The translations under genes were made by a program, and so were the position numbers. From an uncultured Paracoccaceae bacterium (GTDB lineage Bacteria; Pseudomonadota; Alphaproteobacteria; Rhodobacterales; Rhodobacteraceae), in contig CANLDA010000003.1 in NCBI GenBank assembly GCA_947489325.1, positions 1 to 64,000 on the forward strand: DNA of 64,000 bases. Direction: 5' to 3'. A model generated the notes under the pieces. The model made no database searches, was not told the origin of the DNA, and was given only the letters and a program-made list of their open reading frames with translations. This document shows, piece by piece, positions 1 through 8,830 of this stretch. The first letter of the stretch is position 1. Each line of letters starts with the position of its first letter.

Positions 1-74
1 TCATTCCCCCAGATCATTGAGAACCGTGAATCATGACAGCAATTCCACATCAAGCTGATTAATGGGTCCTGACC

Positions 75-740
75 CTAGCAACCAGTCCCTGCAACCACCA
101 CTCCGACAGTCTGAACAATAACACGCACATCCGCCCCAAGGGAAAGTTCACGGTAATACCGTGTGTCGTGAATGGCACGTTCGGCAAAGCTGCTTTCGTT
201 GCGGTCGCTGACTTGCCAGTATCCGGTGATCCCCGGGCGCATCGCATAATAGGCGGTTCCGGGATAGATGCTGCGTTGATCAACCATCATTGGGCGCGGG
301 CCAACAATCGACATATCCCCACGCAACACGTTCCAAAGCTGTGGCAATTCATCAATCGAACATTTGCGAATAAACAAGCCAATCCGCGTGATCCGTGGAT
401 CGAAACGCAACTTTTGCTTCTCATCCCACTCTTTGCGGGCCTCTGGGTTCTGGGCCAAATAGCGTTCCAACAAGGCATCTGCATTGGGCACCATGCTGCG
501 CAGTTTGAGCATGGAAAAGACCTGTCCATTTCGCCCCAGACGACGCTGGGTATAGAATGGCATGCGCCCATCAAGCGCGATGAGAATTGCAAATATACCG
601 ATAACCACTACTGCAATAGGCGCACAAACCAAGACCAGAAAAATATCCAAACAGCGTTTGGTAAAACTTCGGTAGAGTCCGCCCCGACGAGTTTCCAGAG
701 CAAATGCGTTCTGAAACTCACCCTGTGAGTAAAAAGCCAT
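75..740 (-). CDS. Initiating sugar transferase for exopolysaccharide (undecaprenyl-phosphate sugar phosphotransferase)
   Basis: This 221-aa protein is a bacterial sugar transferase of the WcaJ/PssY type, which moves a sugar-1-phosphate onto undecaprenyl phosphate to start a polysaccharide repeat unit at the inner membrane. A hydrophobic segment lies at about residues 30-55. It is followed by the family motifs KLRSM, DELPQLWNVLRGDMSIVGPRP and GITGYWQVSDR. The length is that of the short, single-membrane-segment catalytic version, not the five-segment WbaP form. The ATG at 740 has a GAGGGG ribosome site just upstream. The Wzz-like gene lies upstream on the same strand across a 488-base gap, so this gene probably has its own promoter. 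Sugar specificity cannot be read from the sequence. Confidence 0.9.
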   Translation of the reverse strand: MAFYSQGEFQNAFALETRRGGLYRSFTKRCLDIFLVLVCAPIAVVVIGIFAILIALDGRMPFYTQRRLGRNGQVFSMLKLRSMVPNADALLERYLAQNPEARKEWDEKQKLRFDPRITRIGLFIRKCSIDELPQLWNVLRGDMSIVGPRPMMVDQRSIYPGTAYYAMRPGITGYWQVSDRNESSFAERAIHDTRYYRELSLGADVRVIVQTVGVVVAGTGC

Positions 741-791
741 GTTCCGTCCCCTCAGTATACACCAAGGAAAAAACGGGCACTACTCAACACC

Positions 792-809
792 CCTGTGGCA
801 GACCACAGG
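792..809. promoter_or_regulatory. Perfect 7-bp inverted repeat, candidate operator
   Basis: CCTGTGG, a 4-base spacer and CCACAGG form a perfect dyad 52-69 bases upstream of the sugar-transferase start. The position suits a repressor site or a 5'-leader hairpin. The binding protein is unknown. Confidence 0.4.
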
Positions 810-1046
810 TTCACCCCCCAATGTTCAACACGTGGGTAGAATGAAAGGCATCACAAGTTTCCAATTGGCAGCAGGAAAATCTTGTGATTGGCAGCGCCTT
901 ATTCTTTCCTAATTTTCACCTTCAACACACCAAATTCTCGTAAAATATGGCAAAAATTAGTCAACAAGTCTACTGACCTAGATGTGCTGAACATCACAAA
1001 CCTTTGAAAATCATACGATTTGTGGAAAACTTGGTTAAATTCACCA

Positions 1047-1067
1047 TGTATTGCGTGATTCAATACA
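1047..1067. promoter_or_regulatory. TGTATTG-N7-CAATACA dyad, candidate operator
   Basis: Two perfect 7-base arms separated by 7 bases give a 21-base symmetrical element inside the AT-rich part of the gap. The geometry resembles a site for a dimeric helix-turn-helix regulator. It is about 310 bases from the sugar-transferase start and beyond the end of the wzz gene, so its target is unclear. Confidence 0.4.
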
Positions 1068-1228
1068 CGCTATGGTTTAGCTCTATTTTTCAATTGGAAA
1101 TTATCCCATTGAACAACTCTTATTGTTTCCAGAAGAGCACTGCCGTTAGGGAAGGCGCCGCATCCAATGCGGCCAAAATGTGGCAGTTTTAGGGAAATTT
1201 AAAATGGACTGATTCGGATCAAGGCACC

Positions 1229-2497
1229 TCAGCCAGCAACAACAATGCCCAAGATAAGGATCACTACCAAAGCAACACCCCCAAGCATCACCGATCGAAT
1301 GAGATGGCGTCGCGCTTTGGCGTTTGGTTTTTCTACGGTTGGGATGGACACGATTGGACGAATGCCCACTTGCTGTTCCAGCTGACGCGCTGTGCGAATG
1401 ACAGGGTTGCGCAGCTCAAGCAGAAATGCGGCGGCCAAAGCAACAAGAAGACTGACCAAAGTGCCAGATGCGACGATACGTTTGCGGTTCGGGGAAATCG
1501 GATATTCCGGCACCAAGGCCCGTTCGAGCAAAGTAAAACTTTCCGCTTGCTGACTCTTTTGCAGCATTTGCCCGGTTTCTGCTTCGGCCTGACTGCGGGT
1601 AATGGCGCGATATTGTTCTGACAGTTTTTCCAGCTGACGTTCCAAGGTGTTGAACGTGCGTTCAACCTCGGGCGCGCGGGCAATGATGCCTTCTGTCTCG
1701 GTGGCACGCTGACGCAAAAGCGCGCGCTGTTCCTCTAGCCGCAACACACGATTGGCCTGCACAGTGCTGGCCCCCGGCTGCAATCCTGTGTTCAACTCAA
1801 CAATCTGACGTTCGATATCCAATTCGGCGGCGCGCAATTCGCCAAGCCGTTCATGGGCTTCGTCAACACCTGCGGGCAATGCTTCGGCATTGACGCTTTT
1901 GAAATTGGCAATTTCCTGTTCCAATGCACGGATCGCGCCACCAACGCGGGCCTCTTCACCTTTGAAGAACTCCAGCGTTTCGCGGGCGCGTTCTTCGCGA
2001 CGACGGCGTGTTTGATCCAATACATTGGTCACAAGCTCATTGGCTACAAGCGCTACAACTTGTGGATCTTGCATGGTTACAGTGATGCTTAGGGCGGTGG
2101 GCGAAATATCAGAGCGCCATTGTAGTGTCGGATCAATCACACGTGTCACAGTCGCAGATTGACGCAATAATTCTGCCTTCATGCCATTTTGAATGTCACC
2201 GCCGGCAAACAGGTTAAACTTCTCAACGATATGCAGCAGATTATCACGTGCCATCACCTGTTGTTCGACGATTTGCAACTGCTGCAAAGTTGACGCATTC
2301 ACGGATTGCGCCCCGGCTGTTGGATCTTGAATCTGGGGTTGTTCAATCTGGATCAACGCCGAAGTTTCATAAAGGCGTGGCAGGCTGGTGGCATAGAGGA
2401 CAGACAGCAAGATGCCACCCAATACGGTAACCGTTATCAGCACTACATGCCGACGTATCATTCCAACATAGTCACTTAATGACTGGAACTGATCCAT
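1229..2497 (-). CDS. Wzz/GumC-like polysaccharide chain-length or export co-polymerase, no kinase domain
   Basis: This 422-aa inner-membrane protein has the Wzz fold. An N-terminal membrane segment lies at about 15-35 and is followed by a periplasmic region with long heptad-like helices (about 130-310). A second membrane segment is at about 345-365 (RKRIVASGTLVSLLVALAAA) and a third, hydrophobic one is at the extreme C-terminus. The Pro/Asn-rich PEYPISPNRKR stretch before the second segment is typical of GumC/ExoP proteins. There is no Walker-type BY-kinase domain, so it would need a separate kinase or act alone. The ATG at 2497 follows AAGGAG with good spacing. It lies 120 bases downstream of the PPTase gene and probably belongs to the same polysaccharide locus. 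Confidence 0.85.
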   Translation of the reverse strand: MDQFQSLSDYVGMIRRHVVLITVTVLGGILLSVLYATSLPRLYETSALIQIEQPQIQDPTAGAQSVNASTLQQLQIVEQQVMARDNLLHIVEKFNLFAGGDIQNGMKAELLRQSATVTRVIDPTLQWRSDISPTALSITVTMQDPQVVALVANELVTNVLDQTRRRREERARETLEFFKGEEARVGGAIRALEQEIANFKSVNAEALPAGVDEAHERLGELRAAELDIERQIVELNTGLQPGASTVQANRVLRLEEQRALLRQRATETEGIIARAPEVERTFNTLERQLEKLSEQYRAITRSQAEAETGQMLQKSQQAESFTLLERALVPEYPISPNRKRIVASGTLVSLLVALAAAFLLELRNPVIRTARQLEQQVGIRPIVSIPTVEKPNAKARRHLIRSVMLGGVALVVILILGIVVAG

Positions 2498-2617
2498 GAC
2501 TGCTCCTTAGGTGTTTCCCGATTGTGTCCACGGGTATCACGCACGATCTTTGCTATAGCTTAACCGGGCAATGCACCCGCAATGTGGTGAACCTATGACC
2601 CATTTGAGGAATCATTC

Positions 2618-3313
2618 TCAAGCCTTGCGCTCTTGCGGCAAGAAAACAAGGCTCAGAATCTGGCAACCGATCACCAAATTGTAACCCGCCAATGTAGAAC
2701 CCGCCGCAAATACCCCTGTATTTTCCACGAATGTTGCAGAAAACCGGCCGTGCGCCGGGTCAAGGCTGATGGCAATGCGCTCAAACCCGAACATCGCCTT
2801 GGTCAGCGGGTACTGGCACTTAAAGGCCGCCTCTTTTGCGCTGAAAATACGTTTGGCCAAAAGCGCGCTCTCTTGCGGGGAGTGTCCACGCAGCCATGCC
2901 TTTTCTTCCGGAAGGCACACAGTGTCCAACAAGGCAGGCGCCAGCGGCAAAGCGCCTTCTATATCGGTGCCGATGGCACGAAACTCTGCCGCATGCCCCA
3001 CAAGTGCGATGCAATGGTCCTGATCATGGGTGAGAGAGCCGACAATACCCTTTGGCCAGATGGGCGCGCGATCTGATCCCATAGGGATTTCAACGGCTGG
3101 ATGGTGCAGCCGCGCCAGGGCTTGTCGAATGGCGGTTCGTCCCAAGGCGAATTCACGTTGTCGTTCCGGCACGGCACGCGCGATGGCTTGGTTTTCAGCT
3201 GGCCATAAAGACGCGGGCGTTTCGGTTTTAGACACAACCGCAGAACAGACACCTTGCGGCAACAGACGCACTAGTGCCCCTTTCAGCGTTGCGTCCTGTG
3301 TCAAAATGCTCAT
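2618..3313 (-). CDS. 4'-phosphopantetheinyl transferase (Sfp/EntD superfamily)
   Basis: This 231-aa protein is predicted to transfer the phosphopantetheine arm of CoA to carrier-protein serines. The magnesium- and CoA-binding signatures are present: GTDIEGA around residue 118 and FSAKEAAFKCQYP about 45 residues later. The length fits the single-chain Sfp/EntD class. The ATG overlaps the stop codon of the NRPS gene in an ATGA junction, so translation is probably coupled. That makes it the likely activating enzyme for the ACP of the PKS and the PCP of the NRPS next door. The region between the two motifs has the arginine-rich N-terminal half usual in EntD-like members. Confidence 0.92.
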   Translation of the reverse strand: MSILTQDATLKGALVRLLPQGVCSAVVSKTETPASLWPAENQAIARAVPERQREFALGRTAIRQALARLHHPAVEIPMGSDRAPIWPKGIVGSLTHDQDHCIALVGHAAEFRAIGTDIEGALPLAPALLDTVCLPEEKAWLRGHSPQESALLAKRIFSAKEAAFKCQYPLTKAMFGFERIAISLDPAHGRFSATFVENTGVFAAGSTLAGYNLVIGCQILSLVFLPQERKA

Positions 3314-6300
3314 TGAGCCGCCTTATTTCGTTTCGCTCGCATAGCGCGCCGCTTGGCCATCGCGTCACTGCGACCTTGGGCGCGCCCGGTTGAGGGTGCG
3401 TTGCCGGACGGGGTGTCTGTCGCCCTGGGAGATGCCAACTTGCCCGCCCGCTTCTCAAGCTGGCTTGCCAGTTCATTGAGTACCGGAAAGCGGAAAATGT
3501 CGGTAATGCTGACCTTGGCGATGCCCAAGCCATCGCGAATTTCACGGTGCGCCTGAACGGCAAGCAGGGAATGCCCTCCGAGTTCAAAGAAATTGTCACG
3601 GCCAGAGACCTGAACCACCCCCAGAATACGTGACCATATAGCCCCGATCTGTTTGGCAAGATCGCCCGTTGAGGTTGCTTCCTCTGGCGCAGTTGTGGCC
3701 GGGGCGGGTTTGGCCATTTGCGGCGCAGGCAGGGCGTTTCGGTTGATTTTCTTGTTGGGGGTCAACGGAAAGCTGTCCAGCGTCACAATATGCGTTGGCA
3801 CCATAAAATCAGGCAAATCGCGTGACAGTGCAACGCGTAGTGCGGCACCTGCTGCGCCACCAGTCACATAGCCCACCAGACGCTGATCCCCTGGTTGATC
3901 TTCTCGCGTGATAACCACAGCCTGACTGACACCCGGTAGCGCCTCAAGCCGGGCCTCGATCTCGCCCAATTCAATCCGATAGCCGCGCAATTTGACCTGA
4001 TGGTCTGCGCGCCCAAGGAAATCAAGTCGCCCATCCCCGCGCCAGCGCACCAAATCGCCCGTGCGATACATACGACCCTGACCTGCGAAAGGATCATCTA
4101 GGAACCGTTCTGCTGTCATGGCCTCGCGCTGCCAATAACCACGCGTAACGCCTGCACCTGCGATCCACAGCTCGCCTGCCACACCAACGGCTACGGGCTG
4201 GTGCTGATCGTCCAAAACATAAAGGCGCGTGTTGGCGATGGGGGTGCCAAGGTCGGCAACGCTTGCAGAAGTCGTCACATCAACCTTGCCCGTGGTGGAC
4301 CAGATTGTGGTTTCCGTTGGGCCATACATGTTTTCGATGTGGGCATCGGTTGCGGTCTGCAATTCAATGGCCAAACTTGTCGGCAGGGCCTCTCCGCCAA
4401 TCATCACATGGCGCAAAATGCCCATGGAGGCACGGGCCGCATCATCACCAACCAACATTCGCGCCATGGACGGGGTGCATTGCAGGTGTGTCACCTTGTG
4501 GCGATGTATTTGGGCCGCAATGGAATAATCCCCCTCAGCGGGGCCCGCACCGGAATTGGCGCGTTGCAGCACCTCTGCTAAGGGCTTCAACCCCTCCAGA
4601 ACCACATCCGTATCAATGCCATAATCAATCAGGCAAGCGACCTCTGCCACACCAATAGATTTCAGTTCTTCAACCCGGGCAAGGCAGTCTTCGACCGTAC
4701 CAAACAGGCCCGAGTCCTCAAAGTATCGCAAGAATGCGAAATCAAGGATTTCCTCAAGCTCATCATCACTCAGGATACCAAGATCAAGCTGAAACGGGTT
4801 GTCGACACCTTTGGGTTTCTTAAAGGCAGGAAAGGCCCAAGCGTATTGCTTGATCAGCCCTGCCGCGCTGCGCAGATAGTTTTTCATCGGCTCGCGCGCT
4901 GTTTCACGCACCTCTTCGCGGTCATGGCCAACAAAGGTGTGCAACATCAACGTGACCTTGAAGTCCTTGGGATCATGACCCGCTTTGCGCAGCTCAGCGT
5001 GATAGAGGCCGATTTTCTCCTGCACCTCTGCAACGCTTTGCCCCAAAAGGTGCGTCAGGATATGAGCGCCGGCCTTGCCTGCGTCTTTCCACGTCTGCGG
5101 ATTGCCAGCAGTGGTGACCCACAGTTCCAATTCTTTGGAAACTGGGCGCGGCTGGGTGCGGGCGGCGAACATACTGCCATCCTTGCGCGCAAACTCCACC
5201 GCTTCGCCACGCCACAGCGCACGCAAGTCTTTCATCTGTTCAAACATCACTGTGCGGTTTTCTGGCGGTGTATGATCAGGCCACAGCACAAAGTCATCCG
5301 GCTGCCAACCCGACGCAATCGCAAGCCCAGCGCGGCCATTTGTCAGATTGTCAATTACAGCCCATTCTTCGGCAATACGCGCTGTATGGTGCAAAGGTGC
5401 GACGCAACTACCTGCACGAATGCCAATGTTATGAGTTACAGCCGCCGCCGCCGCGCCCGTAACCGACGGGTTTGGGTACGGCCCACCAAAAGCATGAAAA
5501 TGACGTTCAGGCGTCCAGACCGCACAAAATCCGTTCTGATCAGCAAATTTTGCGCCTTCCAGCAAGAGACGATATTTCCCCGACCCGGGGGCATCATCGT
5601 TGCCCCAGTAATAGATCGAAAACTCCATTCCTTGGGCAGAGTTGGCGACAAACCCGTTGGAAATCTGGCTCGCTTTGTCGTCCCCGGAAATCACCACCTT
5701 GAATCCACGCGCAAGTGTATAGAACAGCTCTAGCACGGAAATATCAAAGCTAAGGCTTGTAAGCGCCAGCCAAGTGCCTGCTGGATCATGTTGCACGCGC
5801 TCATCCATGCCTGCAAAGAAATTGGCAACGTTACGATGCTCTACCATCACGCCCTTTGGCACACCGGTAGAGCCAGAGGTATAAATCACATAGGCAAGAT
5901 CATTGCCTGTCACGCCGCTGTCAGGATTGGCATCAGGGCCATCTTGCACGTCGTCTATCACCAGAACCTGCGCGTTATGTGTGGGCAGGTCTGCCTGTAT
6001 TGCAGACTGCGTTACAATCACGCCTGCCTGACTGTCCTGAATATAATGCGCAAGCCGATCTTGTGGATAGGCCGGGTCCAGCGGCACATACGCACCGCCT
6101 GCCTTAAGAATACCCAAGACCCCGATCATCATGTCCAGCGACCGTGTGCAATACAGCCCAACAAGTGCGCCCGGCACCACGCCCATGGCTTGCAGTTGGT
6201 GACCAACACGGTTGGCGGCGCGGTTTAATTCATCATAACTCAGACTTTGGTCTTCATACACCACCGCCGTGGCCTCTGGTGTGCGCAGCACCTGCGCTTC

Positions 6301-7830
6301 AAACGCGGAATGCATCGGTACATCATCGAATGCGCAATCTGTTGCGTTCCAGAGATGCAGAAGCTCGTCTTGTTCCACCCCATCCAATAGAACAATCTCT
6401 CGCCCCTCTGACACACATCGCAAGGCGGCTTCAAACCGTGCAACAAGGCGTGTTGCATGCTGATCCTCAACACGTGCACGATCTAACACCATATGCAGAG
6501 TATCACCCAAAACGATGTTCACAGCGCTAACCGGAGTCACACCGACATCCAGCACTGCCAGATCAGGGCATGTCAGGTGGGGCAACTCGGCATCTCGCAA
6601 AGGCAAATCTACTGCAATAGCCCCTTTCTCGGCATACACTAGGGCCACGTCTGCCATGGCATCGCCCAATGGCACAGGCACCCAGTCGGTTAGGTATCCC
6701 GAAGCAACGGGCAAGGCGCCCGAGACATAGGCAAGAGAGCTGCCGATCTCACACCCACTGTTAAGTGCAAATCCGGCAAGGGCCTGCCATATTTGTGCAG
6801 AAGTCATGCCGTCAGGGCGCGCAATCGCATAGCGTTTGTAATTGGCATCTGACGCATCACCGATCAAAGGCAATTGTGCAGGCAGGAAATTGGCCAATTG
6901 TCCGCGCCAAAAGGCATCGTTCGAAGGTGGGATATCCGCACGCGCCGCGTCAACCTTGGTACCGACGCGCACCACATCAGATGCACGCAACGCTTTTCCA
7001 GACATGTCACGCAACCCGGACAAGCGCACAGCACCCTGCGCGCAGGCAATGGTCATATCCTCAGCCACCGCTACAACTGTGCCCGGCATGCCCCCGCCTT
7101 CGATATCGTCTGCGGCACCTACGGCAAAGACCTGTCCTGCGATTTCAATCTTGGCAAGGCCAACAGGGTTCCAATATTCGCCATGATCCAAGGCCCGTAT
7201 CAGGCGTGCGACATCCGCCGAATTGTCCGCAAAATCAAGCGGGGGAATAGGTTTGTTTCCGGCAAAATAGCTGCGCTGATTTAAGTCCTGAGGCGTGCCT
7301 GCGACGTCCTCGGACGTCAGCATGCCCAGCAGATCATCAAAGCTTTCGATTGCGGCCTCATAACAGCGGGTGTTCAGCGTAAGCGCGGTATCTTTGGGGC
7401 CAATATCAAACATACGCTGCACGAGGATATTGCCTGTATCCGCACGCGCCTGCATCAGATGCCATGTGATCCCGTGGTGACGTTCACCATGGATCAGCGC
7501 CCAGACAGGGGCATTCAGCCCGGCATAGTGCGGCAAAGGACCATCGTGGAAATTCACCGCGCCCTTTTGGGCCTGTTCCAACAAGGCTTGTGGCAACATA
7601 TCAAGGTTGGCGATACTCAATAGCCAATCAAAGCTAAGGGCACTGCACCGTGCCACCAAATCCTCATCGGCAGAGATAACCGGCACGTTTCGTGTTTGTG
7701 CCCAGTTGGAAATACCCTGACTGCGGGTGACAACGGCCACGATATCATGACCCGCCGTCAACGCGGCCTCTGCGCATTGGATCAAAAGGGATTCATTGCC
7801 GATCAAAAGCATCTTGAGTCTATCAGACAT
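3310..7830 (-). CDS. NRPS initiation module: formyltransferase / C-remnant / A(Gly) with inserted luciferase-like monooxygenase / PCP
   Basis: This 1506-aa protein carries a methionyl-tRNA-formyltransferase-like domain at 1-300 with the triad Asn93, His95 and Asp131 intact. About 190 residues at 305-500 resemble the back half of a condensation domain and lack HHxxxDG. An adenylation domain follows at 505-1370 (A3 TSGSTGVPKG at 651-660). It is split after A4 (SFDISVLEL, 694-702) by an FMN-dependent luciferase-like monooxygenase at about 733-1090. A5 (YGPTETT) resumes at 1169, and a PCP has Ser1421 in GGHSL. Code residues D696, I697, L700, Q1117, M1143, G1145, M1168, I1176, W1177 and K1361 read DILQMGMIWK, very close to the glycine code DILQLGLIWK. 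A basic tail ends the protein and there is no thioesterase. The start at 7830 was chosen over an upstream frame because GGAGG precedes it. It overlaps the glycosyltransferase gene by 8 bases. The inserted oxygenase belongs to the MupA/Atu3671-type natural-product group. Confidence 0.93.
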   Translation of the reverse strand: MSDRLKMLLIGNESLLIQCAEAALTAGHDIVAVVTRSQGISNWAQTRNVPVISADEDLVARCSALSFDWLLSIANLDMLPQALLEQAQKGAVNFHDGPLPHYAGLNAPVWALIHGERHHGITWHLMQARADTGNILVQRMFDIGPKDTALTLNTRCYEAAIESFDDLLGMLTSEDVAGTPQDLNQRSYFAGNKPIPPLDFADNSADVARLIRALDHGEYWNPVGLAKIEIAGQVFAVGAADDIEGGGMPGTVVAVAEDMTIACAQGAVRLSGLRDMSGKALRASDVVRVGTKVDAARADIPPSNDAFWRGQLANFLPAQLPLIGDASDANYKRYAIARPDGMTSAQIWQALAGFALNSGCEIGSSLAYVSGALPVASGYLTDWVPVPLGDAMADVALVYAEKGAIAVDLPLRDAELPHLTCPDLAVLDVGVTPVSAVNIVLGDTLHMVLDRARVEDQHATRLVARFEAALRCVSEGREIVLLDGVEQDELLHLWNATDCAFDDVPMHSAFEAQVLRTPEATAVVYEDQSLSYDELNRAANRVGHQLQAMGVVPGALVGLYCTRSLDMMIGVLGILKAGGAYVPLDPAYPQDRLAHYIQDSQAGVIVTQSAIQADLPTHNAQVLVIDDVQDGPDANPDSGVTGNDLAYVIYTSGSTGVPKGVMVEHRNVANFFAGMDERVQHDPAGTWLALTSLSFDISVLELFYTLARGFKVVISGDDKASQISNGFVANSAQGMEFSIYYWGNDDAPGSGKYRLLLEGAKFADQNGFCAVWTPERHFHAFGGPYPNPSVTGAAAAAVTHNIGIRAGSCVAPLHHTARIAEEWAVIDNLTNGRAGLAIASGWQPDDFVLWPDHTPPENRTVMFEQMKDLRALWRGEAVEFARKDGSMFAARTQPRPVSKELELWVTTAGNPQTWKDAGKAGAHILTHLLGQSVAEVQEKIGLYHAELRKAGHDPKDFKVTLMLHTFVGHDREEVRETAREPMKNYLRSAAGLIKQYAWAFPAFKKPKGVDNPFQLDLGILSDDELEEILDFAFLRYFEDSGLFGTVEDCLARVEELKSIGVAEVACLIDYGIDTDVVLEGLKPLAEVLQRANSGAGPAEGDYSIAAQIHRHKVTHLQCTPSMARMLVGDDAARASMGILRHVMIGGEALPTSLAIELQTATDAHIENMYGPTETTIWSTTGKVDVTTSASVADLGTPIANTRLYVLDDQHQPVAVGVAGELWIAGAGVTRGYWQREAMTAERFLDDPFAGQGRMYRTGDLVRWRGDGRLDFLGRADHQVKLRGYRIELGEIEARLEALPGVSQAVVITREDQPGDQRLVGYVTGGAAGAALRVALSRDLPDFMVPTHIVTLDSFPLTPNKKINRNALPAPQMAKPAPATTAPEEATSTGDLAKQIGAIWSRILGVVQVSGRDNFFELGGHSLLAVQAHREIRDGLGIAKVSITDIFRFPVLNELASQLEKRAGKLASPRATDTPSGNAPSTGRAQGRSDAMAKRRAMRAKRNKAAQ

Positions 7831-8830
7831 ACGTGTCCTCCTGCCTTGATATTTCAGGCACCTCGCGCGCCTTAGCGGCGCGTCCCCGTAACAGAATCCG
7901 GAAATCATGCATCACTAAATCACGCAAAAAGCGACGTGGGCCTGTCACTTTCTTACCCGTCAATGCCGCACGAACCCACGCCAAAACACCGCCTGCGACA
8001 TGTGCAAGGGTCGCGCCAATCGCATAAACCACCCCGTGGTTGCGCAAGAAATATTGCAGTCGAGAGTCTAGCCAGAACCCAGGGATACGGTCCCATTTGC
8101 GCATGCCGGTGGATACGGACCCCACGTGCAAGACACGGCTTTCGACTACATAATGAGTTTGCCAACCCGCGCGCGCACCGCGCAGGCACAGGTCGGTTTC
8201 CTCAAAATACAGAAAATAGGATTCATCAAAAAGCCCGATGTCTCGCAACATTGCGGTGCGCATCATCATACTGGCACCAGCTGCCCAATCCACCTGACAG
8301 GTTTTTGTGGGAATCGGCGGGGCAACAATGCTGTTTTTCAACAGGCGACTGATTGGTCCGAATTTGGCGGCACCTTCAAATTCGCCCGCTATGGTTGGGA
8401 AACGAAAGGATGAATGTACAGCCTCAACGCCATCTTCGTACAGCTGGCTACAAGCAAAGCCGCATTTGGGGTGGGCACGCATATGTTGCATCAAGACGGC
8501 AATCGCGCCCTGATCGACAAAGGCGTCAGAATTCAGGATCAGCACAAATTCCGGCACACCCTGTCCGCGCGCCATCTGTTGACCGATACCCAGACGAATG
8601 CCGAAATTATTGCCTGCACCAAACCCACCATTGTGCCCGGATTGCGCCACATGCACGCGGGTTTCGGACCAGTCTTGCGCAGACAGCTTGTCGAACGATC
8701 CATCCGCGCTGTCGTTGTCCACCACAACGATTTGTCCATTAATGCCCTCGGTTGCGCGCAGCGCAGCCTCTACGGCCTGCATGGTCATTGTGGGGGTGCG
8801 GTAATTCAAGATCACTGTCAAAAGGCTCAT
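7823..8830 (-). CDS. Family 2 glycosyltransferase (rhamnosyltransferase-like)
   Basis: This 335-aa GT-A fold enzyme opens with LLTVILNYRTP and VVVDNDSADGS, the nucleotide-sugar binding start of family 2. A DSD-like metal site (LNSDAFVD) lies near residue 98 and the acceptor-side motif YFLYFEETDLCLRGARAGW near 210. These resemble dTDP-rhamnose-using enzymes of the WcaA/RfbF kind. The ATG at 8830 is preceded by AGGAGG and overlaps the PKS stop in ATGA. Its 3' end overlaps the NRPS start by 8 bases. Its place between PKS and NRPS in a coupled unit suggests that it glycosylates their product, though it could act on the polysaccharide instead. The donor sugar is not determinable. Confidence 0.88.
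   Translation of the reverse strand: MSLLTVILNYRTPTMTMQAVEAALRATEGINGQIVVVDNDSADGSFDKLSAQDWSETRVHVAQSGHNGGFGAGNNFGIRLGIGQQMARGQGVPEFVLILNSDAFVDQGAIAVLMQHMRAHPKCGFACSQLYEDGVEAVHSSFRFPTIAGEFEGAAKFGPISRLLKNSIVAPPIPTKTCQVDWAAGASMMMRTAMLRDIGLFDESYFLYFEETDLCLRGARAGWQTHYVVESRVLHVGSVSTGMRKWDRIPGFWLDSRLQYFLRNHGVVYAIGATLAHVAGGVLAWVRAALTGKKVTGPRRFLRDLVMHDFRILLRGRAAKAREVPEISRQEDTYV

Larger units (their letters stand above)
741..1228. other. 488-base non-coding region with several inverted repeats
   Basis: This gap between two minus-strand polysaccharide genes is visibly AT-richer than its surroundings, above all at about 900-1120, and I see no convincing gene in it. It holds two perfect short inverted repeats (792-809 and 1047-1067). 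A looser pair is CACAAG near 852 with CTTGTG near 881. It should contain the promoter of the sugar transferase and the end of the wzz transcript. A 62-codon plus-strand frame at 1004-1192 has no family resemblance. Confidence 0.6.

Noticed and set aside
1004-1192. 62-codon plus-strand frame in the AT-rich gap
   Set aside because: It has no ribosome site and no resemblance to a known peptide; the gap is better read as regulatory.
4846-5733. 295-codon plus-strand frame
   Set aside because: It is opposite the luciferase-like insertion of the NRPS and has no ribosome site or domain.
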